From Rhipidocladum racemiflorum (Eukaryota > Streptophyta > Magnoliopsida > Poales > Poaceae): a DNA stretch of 64,000 nucleotides. Under the pieces are notes generated by a model, which searched no databases, had not been told where the DNA came from, and saw only the letters and a list, made by a program, of their open reading frames with translations. Both the position numbers and the translations under genes were made by a program. Positions 11,043 through 22,839 of the stretch are shown here, piece after piece; the first letter of the stretch is position 1; the number at the start of each line of letters is the position of its first letter. The stretch covers positions 58,180,561-58,244,560 of the forward strand of contig CM070569.1 in NCBI GenBank assembly GCA_036346355.1, in the 5' to 3' direction.

Positions 11043-11827
11043 TTAGACGGTCACCGGCGTGGAGAGGAGACATGCTGAGGATAGAAGACAACAAAGTGGA
11101 GAGTGGAGACTACTCAGAAAAGACCTGGTGTTCCGAAACTACCCCTATATTTTGGACTTATTCACAAGCAATCTCTACTTAACAGGGGGAAATCCATATA
11201 ACAACTTAACTTTTACTCCAAAAGTTCATCAAACATCTCGAAGTATCGAACCACACATTTGACCTAAACATTGTAATTCGGTTTAAATAACACCATAACC
11301 CAATTTCACATAATAGTATTGTCCACGTGGTGTGATGAGTGGGTAATTTTCCACATATGATGATACATTAGGCAAATTTACGTGAATGGTTCATAGGGGC
11401 TTCTCTCCAAATCGAAATAGATAGGGAGGGAGCTAAGAGGTTGATAGCCACGGAAGCATGGACAGGAGCTCAGCATGGAGAAGGTCCTCTGGCCCCATCT
11501 ACCATTGTCTAATTTGGACAGCATGTTATCCTATATGGTAAAACTATCTACTCCATTGCATCACGTGGGTAATACTATTATGCGAAACTAGATCAGAGCA
11601 TTATTTAAACTGAATTGCAAAATTCGAATGGTTAAATGTTTAATTTCATAGACTTTCGACCAAAATTTGAGGTGATATACCAAATTATTTCTTACGTAAA
11701 TTCAAAGAGGATCCTCGCAAAGTGAGAGAGAGACGAGGGGCGGTCCCAGTATTTCGCACAGCTCAGGTGTGGCCATACCGAACGATTAGGCGGAATTGGT
11801 TGCAGGTACGATGCTAGCTTGGGTAAA
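11043..11827. other. Intergenic, nothing recognised
   Basis: Mixed-composition sequence between two hAT insertions. I see no coding region, repeat array or structured RNA that I can support. Confidence 0.4.
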
Positions 11828-11835
11828 CGTACACT

Positions 11836-12747
11836 TAAGGGTGAAAACGGAACGAAAAGTTTTCGATCGTTCCGAAGAAAAACGGAAACGGAAATGGAAA
11901 TGAAATTTTTTTGTCGGAAACGAAAACGGAAACGGGAGAGCCAATTCCGGCAAAAACGAAAACGGAAACGAAAATTCCGTATAAATGAAACCGGAAACTA
12001 AAAACGAAAACGGGCCGGAAAGGGAAATGGGCTTGGCCCAAAAATGAGAAGAGAGTTTATATTTATTTTCGAATTAAAATAATTTCATAAATACAAATGG
12101 TTTTATATAAAATATTAAATAGAGTTCAAAAATTCCGAAAAAATTCTCAAAAATACTTTGGAACATTTTGAACCTAGAAAAAATATTTCCAGCATAATTT
12201 TGTTTTTATTTTTTTATAAATAAATTAATTTTATAAATCTAAAAATAGCAAAATATTATTTATAAACTCCAGAAAATCCAAGATAAATCTTAGAAAATCG
12301 TAAATGAACATTGAATAATAATATACAAATTTTATGGTGTTAAACCTTTGTAGTTAGTGGAGCAATAGGATATCAATGATAATTATATGGATGAGGACAT
12401 GATATCTGATATGGGAGACAAATAATGTGCGTTCAGCTGACAAACTTGAGAAAAAATTTCTAGTGACATCAGTGAACATAGCACTATTCTTATATCCACC
12501 TTATAGGTGGAATAGGCTAAATTGTTCTTGTGGTCATGTATATTGTAATTCTTTACTATGTTTTTGTGGAATTTTTTGCTTTCGTTTCCGTATCCGTTCC
12601 GTTCTGTTCCACATTCGTTTCCATCACTCTCCGTTTCGGTATCCATTTCCGGGGTTTCCGATTTTGTTTCCATTACCGATAAAAAAAATGTGAAAACGGA
12701 AACGAAACAGTCATTTACCGACCATTTTCGTACCATTTTCATCCCTA
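11836..12747. mobile_element. Non-autonomous hAT element, 912 bp, with GGAAACG-type arrays
   Basis: The left end TAAGGGTGAAAAC and right end TTTTCATCCCTA are inverted repeats. The flanks CGTACACT (11828-11835) and CGTACACC (12748-12755) match at 7 of 8 positions. About 170 bp of GGAAACG/GAAAACGG repeats follow the left end and the inverse (TTTCCGTTTCCG-like) precedes the right end; the middle is AT-rich. No transposase. Confidence 0.8.
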
Positions 12748-12755
12748 CGTACACC

Positions 12756-15105
12756 AGGGTCAAGGACCCACATAGAGGCTCCCGAGTCATCAGGAGCCAT
12801 TCGCACGCCACGTGTATTGTGTCATTGTGTGTTGCGGATGGGGACTCACCGATAAAAACAGAGTTTTTCTTCTTTCTTCTTGTAAATATAAATTCAATGG
12901 TGAATATAGGGGTTTCTTTGACAAATTGAAGAGGAAATTTCTAGTAAATCTTGTTTTTTTAAAAAGGAGGTCTTAATTAGTTGGGGCATAAACATATTGA
13001 GTGAGATTATGCATTAAATTTATCTGTGTCCTGTTAAAAAGATCATGTGTTCTACACTCTCGGTTGCTAGTAGCTGACCCACTTTCTTCATCGGTATGTC
13101 CAATGTAAACCCAGTAAGATATGTCATTTTATGATTTATTACTCATTAGTAGAGGGATCTCTCCGGCCCGCTCCCAGATTCTCGTCCAGAGGGGTCGAAG
13201 CTCTATCGAACGCCCTCAACTCCTTCGCCTAGCTCTAAAAATCCTATAGGAGTGATTCTTCCATTTTACGTGAGCCTGAGGATCAACCTCCCCCACAAGA
13301 ACCTCAACCCCCGCGTCGCCTCCCCGCCTCGACTGCATGGCCTCCCAGCCTCCCCACCTCGAGCGCCCCGACGAAGCTAGAGCGCTACCGAATTGGGCCT
13401 CAGTTCAGCAGGAGCATCATGGCATACACAATATCAGCAGCCGTATCTGGCTGTTAGGCTGCATGAATAAATATTAACTATATTACAGCGGGAGGAATTG
13501 CCGAGCGCCTGGGCGGTCCACGTCAGCGCTTTGCGCGTTTAAGCCCTCCAGCTTTTCGTATTTGCGTCCAGCTCCCTCTCGCCCAGGGCGTCGATCTGCT
13601 CGCTTCGCCTCCTATCCGCCTCATCGCCTGTCCAGCGCCGGCTGATAAAGTGTCGTGAAATTGGGGCTCGCGGAGCGCTCGAGGCTGCGCGCAACTCCCT
13701 CGTCCGTCCTTCGCCTCCCTCGCGGAGCCATCGACGAGCCCTGCACCTCCCTCGCGTCCTCCGCCTGCCTCCTCGCGCCCTCCGGTCGCCCTCCGCTCGG
13801 CCATCCGTGCCTCCCCTTCCATGGCCCTTAAAGCGCCATCGACTTGGGCCTCACGGAGCCCTCGAGGAGCCCTGCAACCGCCCGGGTCTCCGCCTACCTC
13901 CTCGCCTCCTCCGCCGCCTGCCGCCTCCTTCAGGCCTCGCTTCCTCTGCCTCGGCCGCCGCGATCCTTCCTTCGCCTCCCTGCCTCCTGCGCTTACCCTC
14001 TCAGATCCAGTGCCCTACCTCGCCCACCACGCCGTCACCTCGAGCATTCGAGACCGCGACCGAAGCCCTCGAGTTCCTCTTTCTGCAGATTAACAGATCT
14101 GGCCTTGGCAGTACTGCGCTTTCTCTCGCTATTTCGCCTCGCCGTGGAGCCGCTCGCACCGCTGCCGACGGCTCGGCGGATGCCGTCGCGATGGCTCCGA
14201 CCTCCTCTCCTGTGACAAGGTACGGATTGGCTGGCTTTGGGTTTTCCCGTTTCCATGTTCTCGCGCGGGTTTGCACCGGCTTTCCTTCTGAAATCACCAT
14301 TTTTCCATCGATGTAATTTTGTTTTACCGCTTCGTGCATACTAATGGGCATCTAACTCTGCTCATTGAAGGATTTTGGATTTTATGAGCTAGAGGAGATG
14401 CTCCAATACTATCCACACCTGTTGACTACCTAATGGCGACCGTCCACCTCCGCTCGGCCATGGTGAGAACTTGCCAATGCGAAATTCAGAGGAATAAAAA
14501 TATGAAAGAAATAATTACGATTTATATTTGATCTCCATTTTAAGCTTGATATGATCTCTGTCATCGTTTCTTTTTCAATACCTGCTTGGTTGCTTCATCA
14601 ATTTGGGGGTGCTTGCCGTTTAATCTCAGTATTTGTAGGAGAAAGATTTATTTCCATGGTATGGTCAGGATGCATGAGAATACATATGGCGGTGCCTGAT
14701 CATGGTTTCTCAGACATTATTTGCATTCTTATTTAAGTAATTTCTCACATTCTTATTTAAGTAATTTCGATTAGTCTCTATTACTTCTTAGTTGTTGCTT
14801 GTATTTTATCTGGTTCAAAAAGTTTGCATAATGCATTGCCCATCTCTTCAAATGGTGCATGATCATGGTTTGGTACAGCGCTAACTGGGTAACCTTGTGA
14901 TGATGTGTATTTTTATACTTCTAGACTTTGAATTGTCCAGTATACAATGCACAACCTTTGATGATCGGTATATGATGCATTATTTCTTGCAGTTTGCTAC
15001 TTTATTTGAGCAAATTTAGCCCAACGCACTCTTATCAAGCTGTATTTGCGTAGGTGAGTTGTTATAGATGGAAGCTATTACTAATGTCTGTGTTGAATAT
15101 TACAG
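12756..15105. other. Unassigned sequence, GC-rich at 13500-14300
   Basis: The 13500-14300 block is GC-rich and open in several frames on both strands, but the translations are Pro/Arg/Ser-rich and overlap each other. A phrase resembling CGGAGC.CTCGAGG recurs at about 13670 and 13853, which suggests degenerate internal duplication. It might be the leader of the split gene suggested at 15106, but no exon boundary supports a specific start. Confidence 0.35.
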
Positions 15106-16851
15106 AATACCATATCCAATACAATTATTGAAGAGAGTCATATTGCCAGCCTTTTCTCACATGTTGTGAACTCATCTATGGATGAGGTAACTGTTTTTCC
15201 ATGTCTCTACACACTTGCTAATGCTTATCTACTGACACATGGCTTCCTTTTCTTCATTAATAGGTAATGAAGTGGGCCGAATTTTCCAGCAATTTTGTTG
15301 GAGATGATGGAGAACAGCTTGTATTGCTTGGCAATCTGAATCAAGATTTGTACCAGAGGTCTGTACTATTGGCAGTGGCTTTAAACCATCGGTTGCTGAC
15401 ATTGTTGTCTTTGCAACTGTACAAGTTTTCATAGTATGTATGATGTAACTTCACCCGTTTGTATGACCGCCATTTCATTTGCCAGTTATGTTGTACTCCC
15501 TCTGTTGCCAAATAGATGTCTTTTCACTTTACATGATTTCAAATGCGTATATTACTAAAACTTTACAAACAAATAATATTTTGGAAGCAATTTCAGTGAC
15601 AAATCTGCTAATATTATTCACGTGGTTAATCTAAAAACTTTTGTGGATATTAAGCTGAAAGTTTGGCTTCACGCGTTCTAAAATCTCAAATAACATCCAT
15701 TTTGTGGCTGAGGAACTGTTAGTCTTTTTTTTTGGTGCTGAAGTGGACCTTACGATGATCAGATTGTAAAATACTTGTTTTATGGGCTAGGGCTACTATT
15801 TGCTTCTTTATTCTTATATCTGCTGTTATTAAGAAATAATGTATATCTATAAACTCTCTTCCGTGCTTTTTACTGTTTATTCTTATATCTGCTGTTATTA
15901 AGGATGGATACATCGCTTTACCCTGCAGGATGGATACATGTATATATTTTAACATGCCTGTACTCCATCGACTTCGCTTTCCTATTGGTTCAATCTTCCA
16001 AATGAAAGAAAGTACATACAAGTGACATGCCTCACTTCTGAATGGTTCTTTAGATTTCTTGCTATTATAAACAAAATAAGAAGACTGTCTCTCTTTTCAT
16101 TCCTTTTGTTTTGCCTGCTTTTGTTTGATCTAAAGCCTGTCAGGTCAATTGGATTCAAAAGGTACTGTGTATATGGAAGACTTCGCTTTCCTATTGGTTC
16201 AATCTTCCAAATGAAAGAAAGTACATACAGGTGACATGCCTCACTTCTGAATGGTTCTTTAGATTTCTTGTAATTATAAACAAAATAAGAAGACGGCCTC
16301 TCTTTTCATTCCCTTTGTTTTGCCTGCTTTTGATTGATCTAAAGCCTGTCAGCTCCATTGGATTCAAAAAGTATTGTGTATATGGAAGATTTTTTTTTCA
16401 ATAATTGAACATTCATAGTCTCAGTGATTAAGTACTTTTTGTTAGAAAATTATGATATAGTTTCATTTATGGTCTTTTGGATATGTATTAATATGTGTTG
16501 TTGGTTCTGTATTTGACTTATATTCTTATTATAAAAATATCGGTACATTTTAAAGTACCATATTTTTATGATTTATTAGGAGTGATTTATACTATAGACA
16601 TATTTAATTTTTATTGTTTTACACTAAAAACACGATGGACGATAACTTGCGCGATAGCCAGCGTAGTAGCTTTTTTAAGAACATTTCTGCAAAGTCGAGA
16701 AAATTCACGATCTAAACTCTTGTTTCCTAAGCTGCCATTTTACTGTTACAAGGCGCCAATCAATTTTTTTTTTCATTTGCTGTGCCTGCAGATCGAGCTA
16801 GATCCAATGGATCAAAAGAAATTAACCACTGTGACTTACGATACGTTTTGA
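15106..16851 (+). pseudogene. Exon-like blocks of an unrecognised gene (fragment)
   Basis: Two blocks have good splice borders and stay in one frame. 15106-15186 follows ATTACAG, encodes NTISNTIIEESHIASLF.. and ends at GAG|GTAACT. 15264-15358 follows TTAATAG, encodes VMKWAEFSSNFVGDDGEQLV.. to NLNQDLYQ and ends at AGAG|GTCTGT. A possible last exon at 16792-16851 follows a CTGCCTGCAG-like acceptor, encodes IELDPMDQKK..TYDTF and stops with TGA. I do not recognise the protein, and no credible first exon or connecting exons are visible, so a captured or decayed fragment is most likely. A 209-bp duplication lies inside the presumed intron. Confidence 0.35.
15972..16389. repeat. 209-bp tandem duplication
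   Basis: The unit starting CTTCGCTTTCCTATTGG at 15972 is repeated at 16181 with only a handful of differences and runs to about 16389. Both copies are non-coding. Confidence 0.9.
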
Positions 16852-17433
16852 GTGCGCCATCTTCCCATCAACAATCTCTCCTCTCTATTTTCGAGAGCAA
16901 AGTAAGACTTACCAACTAAAGCCTTGGATATCACATTCCCTCTTCAATTACCCACCACCGCATCATTTTAACCACGCATCGTCAAACCATGCAAGGAGTA
17001 TGGACCATTGAGTAATTTCTTACGGCCCGAGGGCTCACATGCAAATGCATGTGTATGCCGATGCATGGCATGGGGGGGTCATCCATGCATCCATGCCATG
17101 CGCGGATGCGCCCCGGAAAATATCCGGCGCCAGGAGACGGATCCGCCAGCGCCCAGCCCCGCACCGCCCGCCCCCACCACACACCGACGCGTGGGCCCGA
17201 CCTCTACAGTCCCCACGTGTCAGTGCCAGCGTCACTCCACGTGGGACCACCACTTGTGCCCGGGCCGTCAAATAGCGCGGCCACGACACCACCTCCTCCA
17301 TCCACCGGCATCGCGGAAAAAATCTTTTTCTCGCCTCTCCTCGCTCCTCAACGTTTATCTCTCTCTCCCCCCACCCTCCGCCCCCGCCTCGCCGCGTAAT
17401 CCCCCTCGCCGACGCCGCAGGCTCGCCGTCTGA
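16852..17433. other. Upstream region of the RAF2-like gene
   Basis: Non-coding. 17040-17430 is GC-rich and includes CACGTGTCAGTG and CCACGTGGGAC, which contain ACGTG cores, then a CT-rich run (17330-17400) such as is common in grass 5' leaders. Transcription of the gene at 18256 could start here and include a leader intron, but no splice pair is proven. Confidence 0.4.
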
Positions 17434-17720
17434 GAGCATCTCCAAGAGAGAGCCCTAAAAATGAGCCTTAAATTTTAATTTAGGGCCCTAACTATTTAGA
17501 TTTAGGGCTCAAACGAAATATTCACTCCAGCAATTAGGCCCTAAAACTCAACAAAGATAAGGCTCAATCACAGAGTTGCTAAATATAGCTACTCTCCTAG
17601 GGGCCCTAAAACAATTTGCTAAATTTTAATAATTTAGGACCTTTGCTGGAGTTAATCTTTTCACCAAAAGCCCTATAATTCAAGTTAGGACCATATTTAG
17701 GGCCTCTCTTGAAGATGCTC
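17434..17720. mobile_element. MITE, 287 bp, probably PIF/Harbinger-like
   Basis: Terminal repeats GAGCATCTCCAAGAGAG and CTCTCTTGAAGATGCTC are near-perfect inverses, and AGCCCTAAA-type sequence continues the palindrome inward. The flanks on both sides read TGA (17431-17433 and 17721-17723), consistent with a 3-bp target duplication. It lies in the upstream or leader region of the RAF2-like gene. Confidence 0.75.
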
Positions 17721-18255
17721 TGAGCTCCGGATTAGTGCGCGCCCGATCGAGGTAGTGCTTCCGATATTTTTCCTGGGATTTTCCGTGCGGGTCTCGTGTT
17801 TTCTGCTCTGTATTTATTTTATTGCCTTTTCCCTTGACTTTTTACCGCCTGTTTGTTCGTGATTTGTGGCGCGCGCTGGCCGGGTGGATTCGGGGATAAT
17901 TATTAGGCGAGCTTGTTCGGGTGAGGTTTTAGTGGTAGATCCGTCGGAGATGTTAAGGATTCGAAGAGAAAAGGTTTAAATTTTGGCGACGAGGTGGAGC
18001 TGATTGTTATTATATTTTTGTTGTAATCTCGGGTAGATCAGCCGGTGATGGATGCTTTTGCTGGGAATTTTGGGAGATTTTTTCGGCTGTTACGCTAGTT
18101 AATTCCAAACGCGACCTGAGTGGGTGGCTACTGGCGAAGCCAAGGCGAGAAAGGAGAGGTGTGGTGATAAAAGTGGCGCGGCGTGGTGTGGTGACCAATA
18201 AGCTTTTGCTGCAGCTCAAGCCACTACATCCATCCATCCTGCTCCCTCCTATCCG

Positions 18256-19312
18256 ATGGCGCTCACCAGCTATGGCCTCGCGCCGCCAATCACAGCCTTG
18301 TTCGTCGCCGGCCGGCAGACGTCTGTTGAGCAGCCGCCGGCCGTCCTCCCCATGACCCCTTCCCGGAGGAGCAGGAGCATGAGGCGGCCGATGCGTGGTG
18401 GCGGCGTGGTGGCGATGGCTGACCTGCTGGGCGACCTTGGCGCGCGCGACCCCTTCCCGGAGGAGATCGAGAGCAACTTCTGCGAGAAGGTGCTGGGCGA
18501 CGTCGACACCCTCCACCGCATCCTCGTCCCCACCCTCTCCGCGCTCTCCCTCACGCGCCTCCCCCTCGACCCTAACCCGACCTCGCTCGCCATCAACGAC
18601 GCCCGCAAACTCCTCCTCAAGGTCGTCGGATGGAGGCTCCTCGCTAAGGATGAAGGATGCATGCGCCTGCAGTGCCTCTGGAAGGTCAGGGACGAGACCT
18701 GCGGTCAGGAGCTCATCGCAAGGATCACCACCGCGCTCGACGGCGCCGGCCACGCCCCGGCCACGCTCCTCTTCGAGCCCCCCAACCAAGTCAAAGCAGA
18801 GCTCTACTCGCCCTCCATAGGTAAACAACAACACTCACAAACTCACTCACTCTTAATATACTCCCTTCGGTTTGGTATCATACTGCTGTTTTGGGACGTA
18901 GTGATGGTCAAACTTTCAAACTTTGACTAACAATATATTTTTAAATATTTAAATTGGATACATAAAAATTATATGTGTAGACTTGTCTTAGAAGTACTTT
19001 CACAATATTATAATTTTATTAGGTTTTATAAATATATTATAATAAAAATTAGCGGTCAAAGTTGTGTTTTGAAGACCATGTCGATGTCTAAAAGCAGCCA
19101 GATATTACTGCAGACCGGAGGGAGTATTAGATAGTGCTCTGCTCTGCTCTGTATTCATTCATTCGAACCGCCCGGCCGGCTAATCATATACAAGCTAGTA
19201 TACTATATTTGCATTTGCAGGTGGTCTGAGCATGAATGACTTCATCATTGCTGCCAGAATAGATAAAGTCAAAACGCTCGATCTTGTCCCAAAGAAGCGA
19301 GTCTGGGCCTGA
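18256..19312 (+). CDS. RAF2: RAF2-like chloroplast protein (PCD/DCoH fold, Rubisco assembly factor)
   Basis: Two exons, 18256-18820 and 19221-19312, join in phase to 218 aa. The first about 53 residues are rich in Ser, Pro and Arg, as expected of a chloroplast transit peptide. The conserved body starts ADLLGDLGARDPFPEEIES (55-73), continues with KVVGWRLL, LWKVRDETCGQELI and GHAPATLLFEPP (165-176), and ends GGLSMNDFIIAA (189-200) and KKRVWA. This order matches the plant RAF2/SDIRIP1 family of pterin carbinolamine dehydratase-like proteins, which in chloroplasts assist assembly of the Rubisco large subunit. The histidine pair of true dehydratases is reduced to one His (GHAP), so catalysis is doubtful; this is my inference. 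The 400-bp intron contains a Stowaway MITE. Confidence 0.9.
18861..19124. mobile_element. Stowaway MITE (Tc1/mariner), 264 bp
   Basis: The ends CTCCCTTCGG and CCGGAGGGAG are inverted repeats flanked by TA on each side (18859-18860 and 19125-19126). It sits inside the only intron of the RAF2-like gene. Confidence 0.88.
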
Positions 19313-20448
19313 ACCTACTGCTGCTGCTGCTGCTGCTCGCTAGCTGCTTCCCTCCTCTCCTTCCAACACAAACGGTTTTGATTATCACTTTTGTATTTGA
19401 TTCATATCATGGTCAAATGATCCCCTCTTCCTTTTTCCGGTTCTTCTTACAATTAAGATAGATGTGGATGTGAATATGGACGCTTTGGGCGATAATTGGT
19501 AAGTCGTTAGATTCGGATTCCATCTGGTTTCATCCTTGCTTGTGTGTACGTCGCATGTTTTAATTGTCCCCATCAAGCTAGCTAAAACCAGTTAACAACC
19601 TTGGTTAGGTTGAGTTTTTCTTTGGATAAATTGCATCAAGGATCCATGAACTTGCGAGGTGGATGCGAGTAGATCCATGAAATAGGAAACCGAACGTGTA
19701 TTAGTCCAGTTGCCTCTTCAGCTAGCTAGATCCACCTGATCATTTCTAATTGGTGAAACACCAATGTGCACAAGATCTGATTTCATGTCCTTAATTAATC
19801 CTTGGTTCATTCGCTCCAGAAAAGAGCAGGATAGATGGAAACGAACGAACTTATAGCTAGTATTTTCCCAAAGCAAACTGTTTCTGCACCATTGCAGTAC
19901 GGCAGAATCTACAAATCTGTTCATGCAAATTCCATACAATGTTTACTACATGAAAACAAATCAATGTTACAAAAGAAAAAACACGAGAACAAGCCATACT
20001 GGAACTAATCCACCCATGGATTAGCCACACCCCACCGGTACAGTGCAACAATTGAAGCACCTAGTGATCATTACAAGGAAGAACTGGCAAAAAAACATAA
20101 ATAACCTAGCAGGTCTCGCACTTGCAAACGTTGCGCCATGCAGAGACCCCCATGAGGAATGACAAGCTTCTGATGCTTTCAGAAAAGCTTGGACCACGGA
20201 TCACCTCGAATTTTCTTGCTGTTCCGCGGTGTCATGACTCATGACTCATCCTCTCCCTCTCTGAAGTTTTGCAAAAGCATTGATCAGTTGTGTTTTTGCC
20301 TCGATACCACGAAGCACAAGCACCTCCTCAATATTTGCTCACCAGATCTCAAAACCATATATAAGTGGAATCTTCAACTTCAACCACCTTCAGCTCAGCC
20401 CATCATGCATATACATTATGAGATGAACCTGCAGGCTGCCAACCTCCA
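19313..20448. other. Convergent 3' ends of the RAF2-like and DUF1685 genes
   Basis: This stretch should contain the 3' UTRs of both genes, which point towards each other. A (CTG)n run at 19319-19335 follows the RAF2-like stop codon. No other coding region is apparent. Confidence 0.5.
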
Positions 20449-22619
20449 TTAGCTGCAGAGTTTGACAGTGCACGCCACTGCCTGAGCCCAATACTTCAGC
20501 CTAGCCTTCACTTCTTCTGGATCATCACCTGCCAGAGCCAGCAAAGAACGGTAGGTCGTTGATATAATAAATCCATCGCAAAGGGAATCAAATCTCTAGA
20601 TTAAATGTACAAACCAGGTAACAGCTATGGAGAACACATTGTGCTACTGGATTTTTTTAAGAGCTCTTTTACGGTACACTGAATTCAATATGAGTTGTTC
20701 ATTATTTTCTATCTGATGGATCAGATTATCTATTACTTATTTATACTTCATCCTGTAGTATAGTAGTAGAAATATCTTTAACAAATCAATGACTAGATTT
20801 AATTTCTACTACACATTATATACTACTAGTATAATGCACCGTAAAATTTCTCTTTTTTAAAGGACATCTGGGATAGGACGAATGACATTTCTTCATATTT
20901 GTGTACTTGTTTTTGGAGATGAAACATGTGTTGAAAAGGAGAGAAGCATAATTCACTGCGGGGACAGCATAATTCACTGCGGGGACAACTCTTGCTTTGC
21001 TGTGAAGTCTTGGAGAAGACAGTACGCACTTAATAAAAAAGGTGACATCAATGAAGAAAGCACATGTTGAGTTCATTGAGCTTCTGTTAAGCGATATAAC
21101 TGAGAATACCAGTATTGTTTTCCTCCCTCCACTAGTCCACTTTCATTTGGTATCAATTTAGATGTAACCAAAATCATACAATGGACGACAACCAAAAGTT
21201 GAGGGTTTATCAACCTTATTCCTTTTGATGAACAAAGTAAAGGAAAAGGTTTCCAATTGTCCATACCGAATATGAAGTATCTCAAGACAAAAGGCAAAAT
21301 CGAAACGCATACAACAATTAAAGGATTGAATCATTTATCCTAAGACATGAATTGAAAACATCAATAAGAATTCAGACCAAATGAGTATGAATTAATAAAT
21401 TTTCTCTGTGTTATACTCTCCCTATTCAACGTTATGGATTTCCTTAAAGGCGTACACTGATCCGCTATCCACAACACATGTACAGTTCTTTCCTAACAAA
21501 ATTGTTACTGAACTTTGTAAGTTTCTAACAAATACAACTGGTGCAGCGAACCGATTGAGCAAACCATTCTTAATGGCTAAACGAGCAGCAAGCTTCAGTC
21601 GAATTGCAGAAAACATGTTCCTACATCCAGGACAATCGAAACTAGATATCCAACCGGACCCCAATCCACCAAAAGATGCTTAATATTCCTTATAAATTTT
21701 CCCATTCTGCAACAATCTGAATGCATATTGTTTGATACAAACTATTCAGCGTGAATATCTGATATCACGCGACGAGCATCAGAATTCATGGTTCATCATA
21801 CTTCTGAAGTAATAGCATGCGACGAGCATCAGAATCCATCATACTTCTGAAGTAATAGCATTCCATGGTTCATCAGTTCGACGACAAAATTCAACAAATT
21901 AAACCGCAGTGTAATCTCCACGAAATTCAACATGCGAGCTAATGGAGGAACGCACCTGACAGGACATTGCAAACATACTCTCATCCTACCTGGGCAAAAC
22001 ATAAGAGAATCAATTCTTTCGAGCACAATGAAGCATAGTTTGCCACACGCATCTCAATATCAAACCTCTCGCCCACCTCCCACATCAATGGAACCCCAAA
22101 AATCCCATTCTCTGCCCCCAAATCCATCTCTAATCCTCCCAAAATCAGAGGGTTCACACCAAAACGACAGAAAAATCTCTCACCTTTACCTCCAAAACTA
22201 AAACTTTACCAAATTTGAAAGTTTGACAGAAAAAAAAACTTACCAGGGCCAGAGATTCTCCAGTCCGGGAGGGGCACGGCGGCAGGCTCCTGCCCCGGCG
22301 CCCTCCGCTCGTCGAGGAACCTCTGGGTCATGGAGTAGCACAGCTCGAGCGCGGGCAGCGTCCCGCAGAGATCGGGGATCTCGTGGTATGTGAACCCGAA
22401 GCCGAGGTCGAGGCAGCCCTTGAGCTCCTCCAGGTCCTCCTCCGTCAGGCTCCTCGTCCTCCCCACTGCGCCGCCGCCGGAGGCGGCCGCCGCCTCGAGC
22501 GTCACGAAGCTGCTGCTTGGACGCCTCCGCGGCTGCCGGTCGCTGCTGCTATGGTTGGCGGTGTAGGCGGGGAGCTGCGGCTGCGAGGAGAAGTAGGCGG
22601 TGGAGGAGATCGCCGCCAT
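20449..22619 (-). CDS. DUF1685 family protein
   Basis: Two exons on the minus strand, 22619-22244 and 20528-20449, join in phase to 151 aa; the donor is CCCTG|GTAAGT and the acceptor CTGGCAG|GTGATG. Residues 56-104 carry the DUF1685 signature RSLTEEDLEELKGCLDLGFG, then the cysteine-containing IPDLCGTLPALELCYS segment. Exon 2 supplies the family C-terminus DDPEEVKARLKYWAQAVACT. The N-terminal 50 residues are low complexity (Ser/Pro/Ala). The biochemical role of this plant family is not known to me. The start codon lies about 75 bp downstream of a TATA box, and a Helitron lies 220 bp upstream. The 1.7-kb intron is AT-rich and has small direct duplications. Confidence 0.9.
21769..21861. repeat. 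50-bp direct duplication in the DUF1685 intron
   Basis: GCGACGAGCATCAGAAT..TACTTCTGAAGTAATAGCAT occurs at 21769 and again at 21819, the second copy lacking a few bases. A second small duplication (CATAATTCACTGCGGGGACA) is at 20948-20987. Confidence 0.8.
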
Positions 22620-22689
22620 TTCTTGCCTGGTTTGGTTGCTTCCAGTTCAGTTTTGGCTGGTGCCCCTCCTTGGCTTGGGTATGGTTGGC

Positions 22690-22701
22690 CTATTTATAAA
22701 G
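22690..22701 (-). promoter_or_regulatory. TATA box of the DUF1685 gene
   Basis: On the minus strand the sequence reads CTTTATAAATAGG, about 75 bp before the ATG at 22619. This is the right position and orientation for a core promoter with a leader of roughly 40-50 bases. The link is inferred from spacing only. Confidence 0.6.
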
Positions 22702-22839
22702 AGGTAAGTATTTCTTGGTTAAAAAATTCTTTTCTTGGGTATTTTTTTCCCATTACTCCAGTTTTAAGTGGCTAATTTATGGCTGTCTCCTGGTGGGCTA
22801 ATTTTGTAACAACTTTTAGGAGTGTGATTTCTATTTTTA

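Noticed and set aside
13523..14351. Overlapping open frames of 90-170 residues
   Set aside because: Pro/Arg/Ser-rich on the plus strand and Arg/Gly/Ala-rich on the minus strand, no domain and no splice support; reported only as unassigned GC-rich sequence.
22383..22775. Plus-strand frame of 130 residues
   Set aside because: Shadow of the DUF1685 first exon on the other strand; contains no domain.
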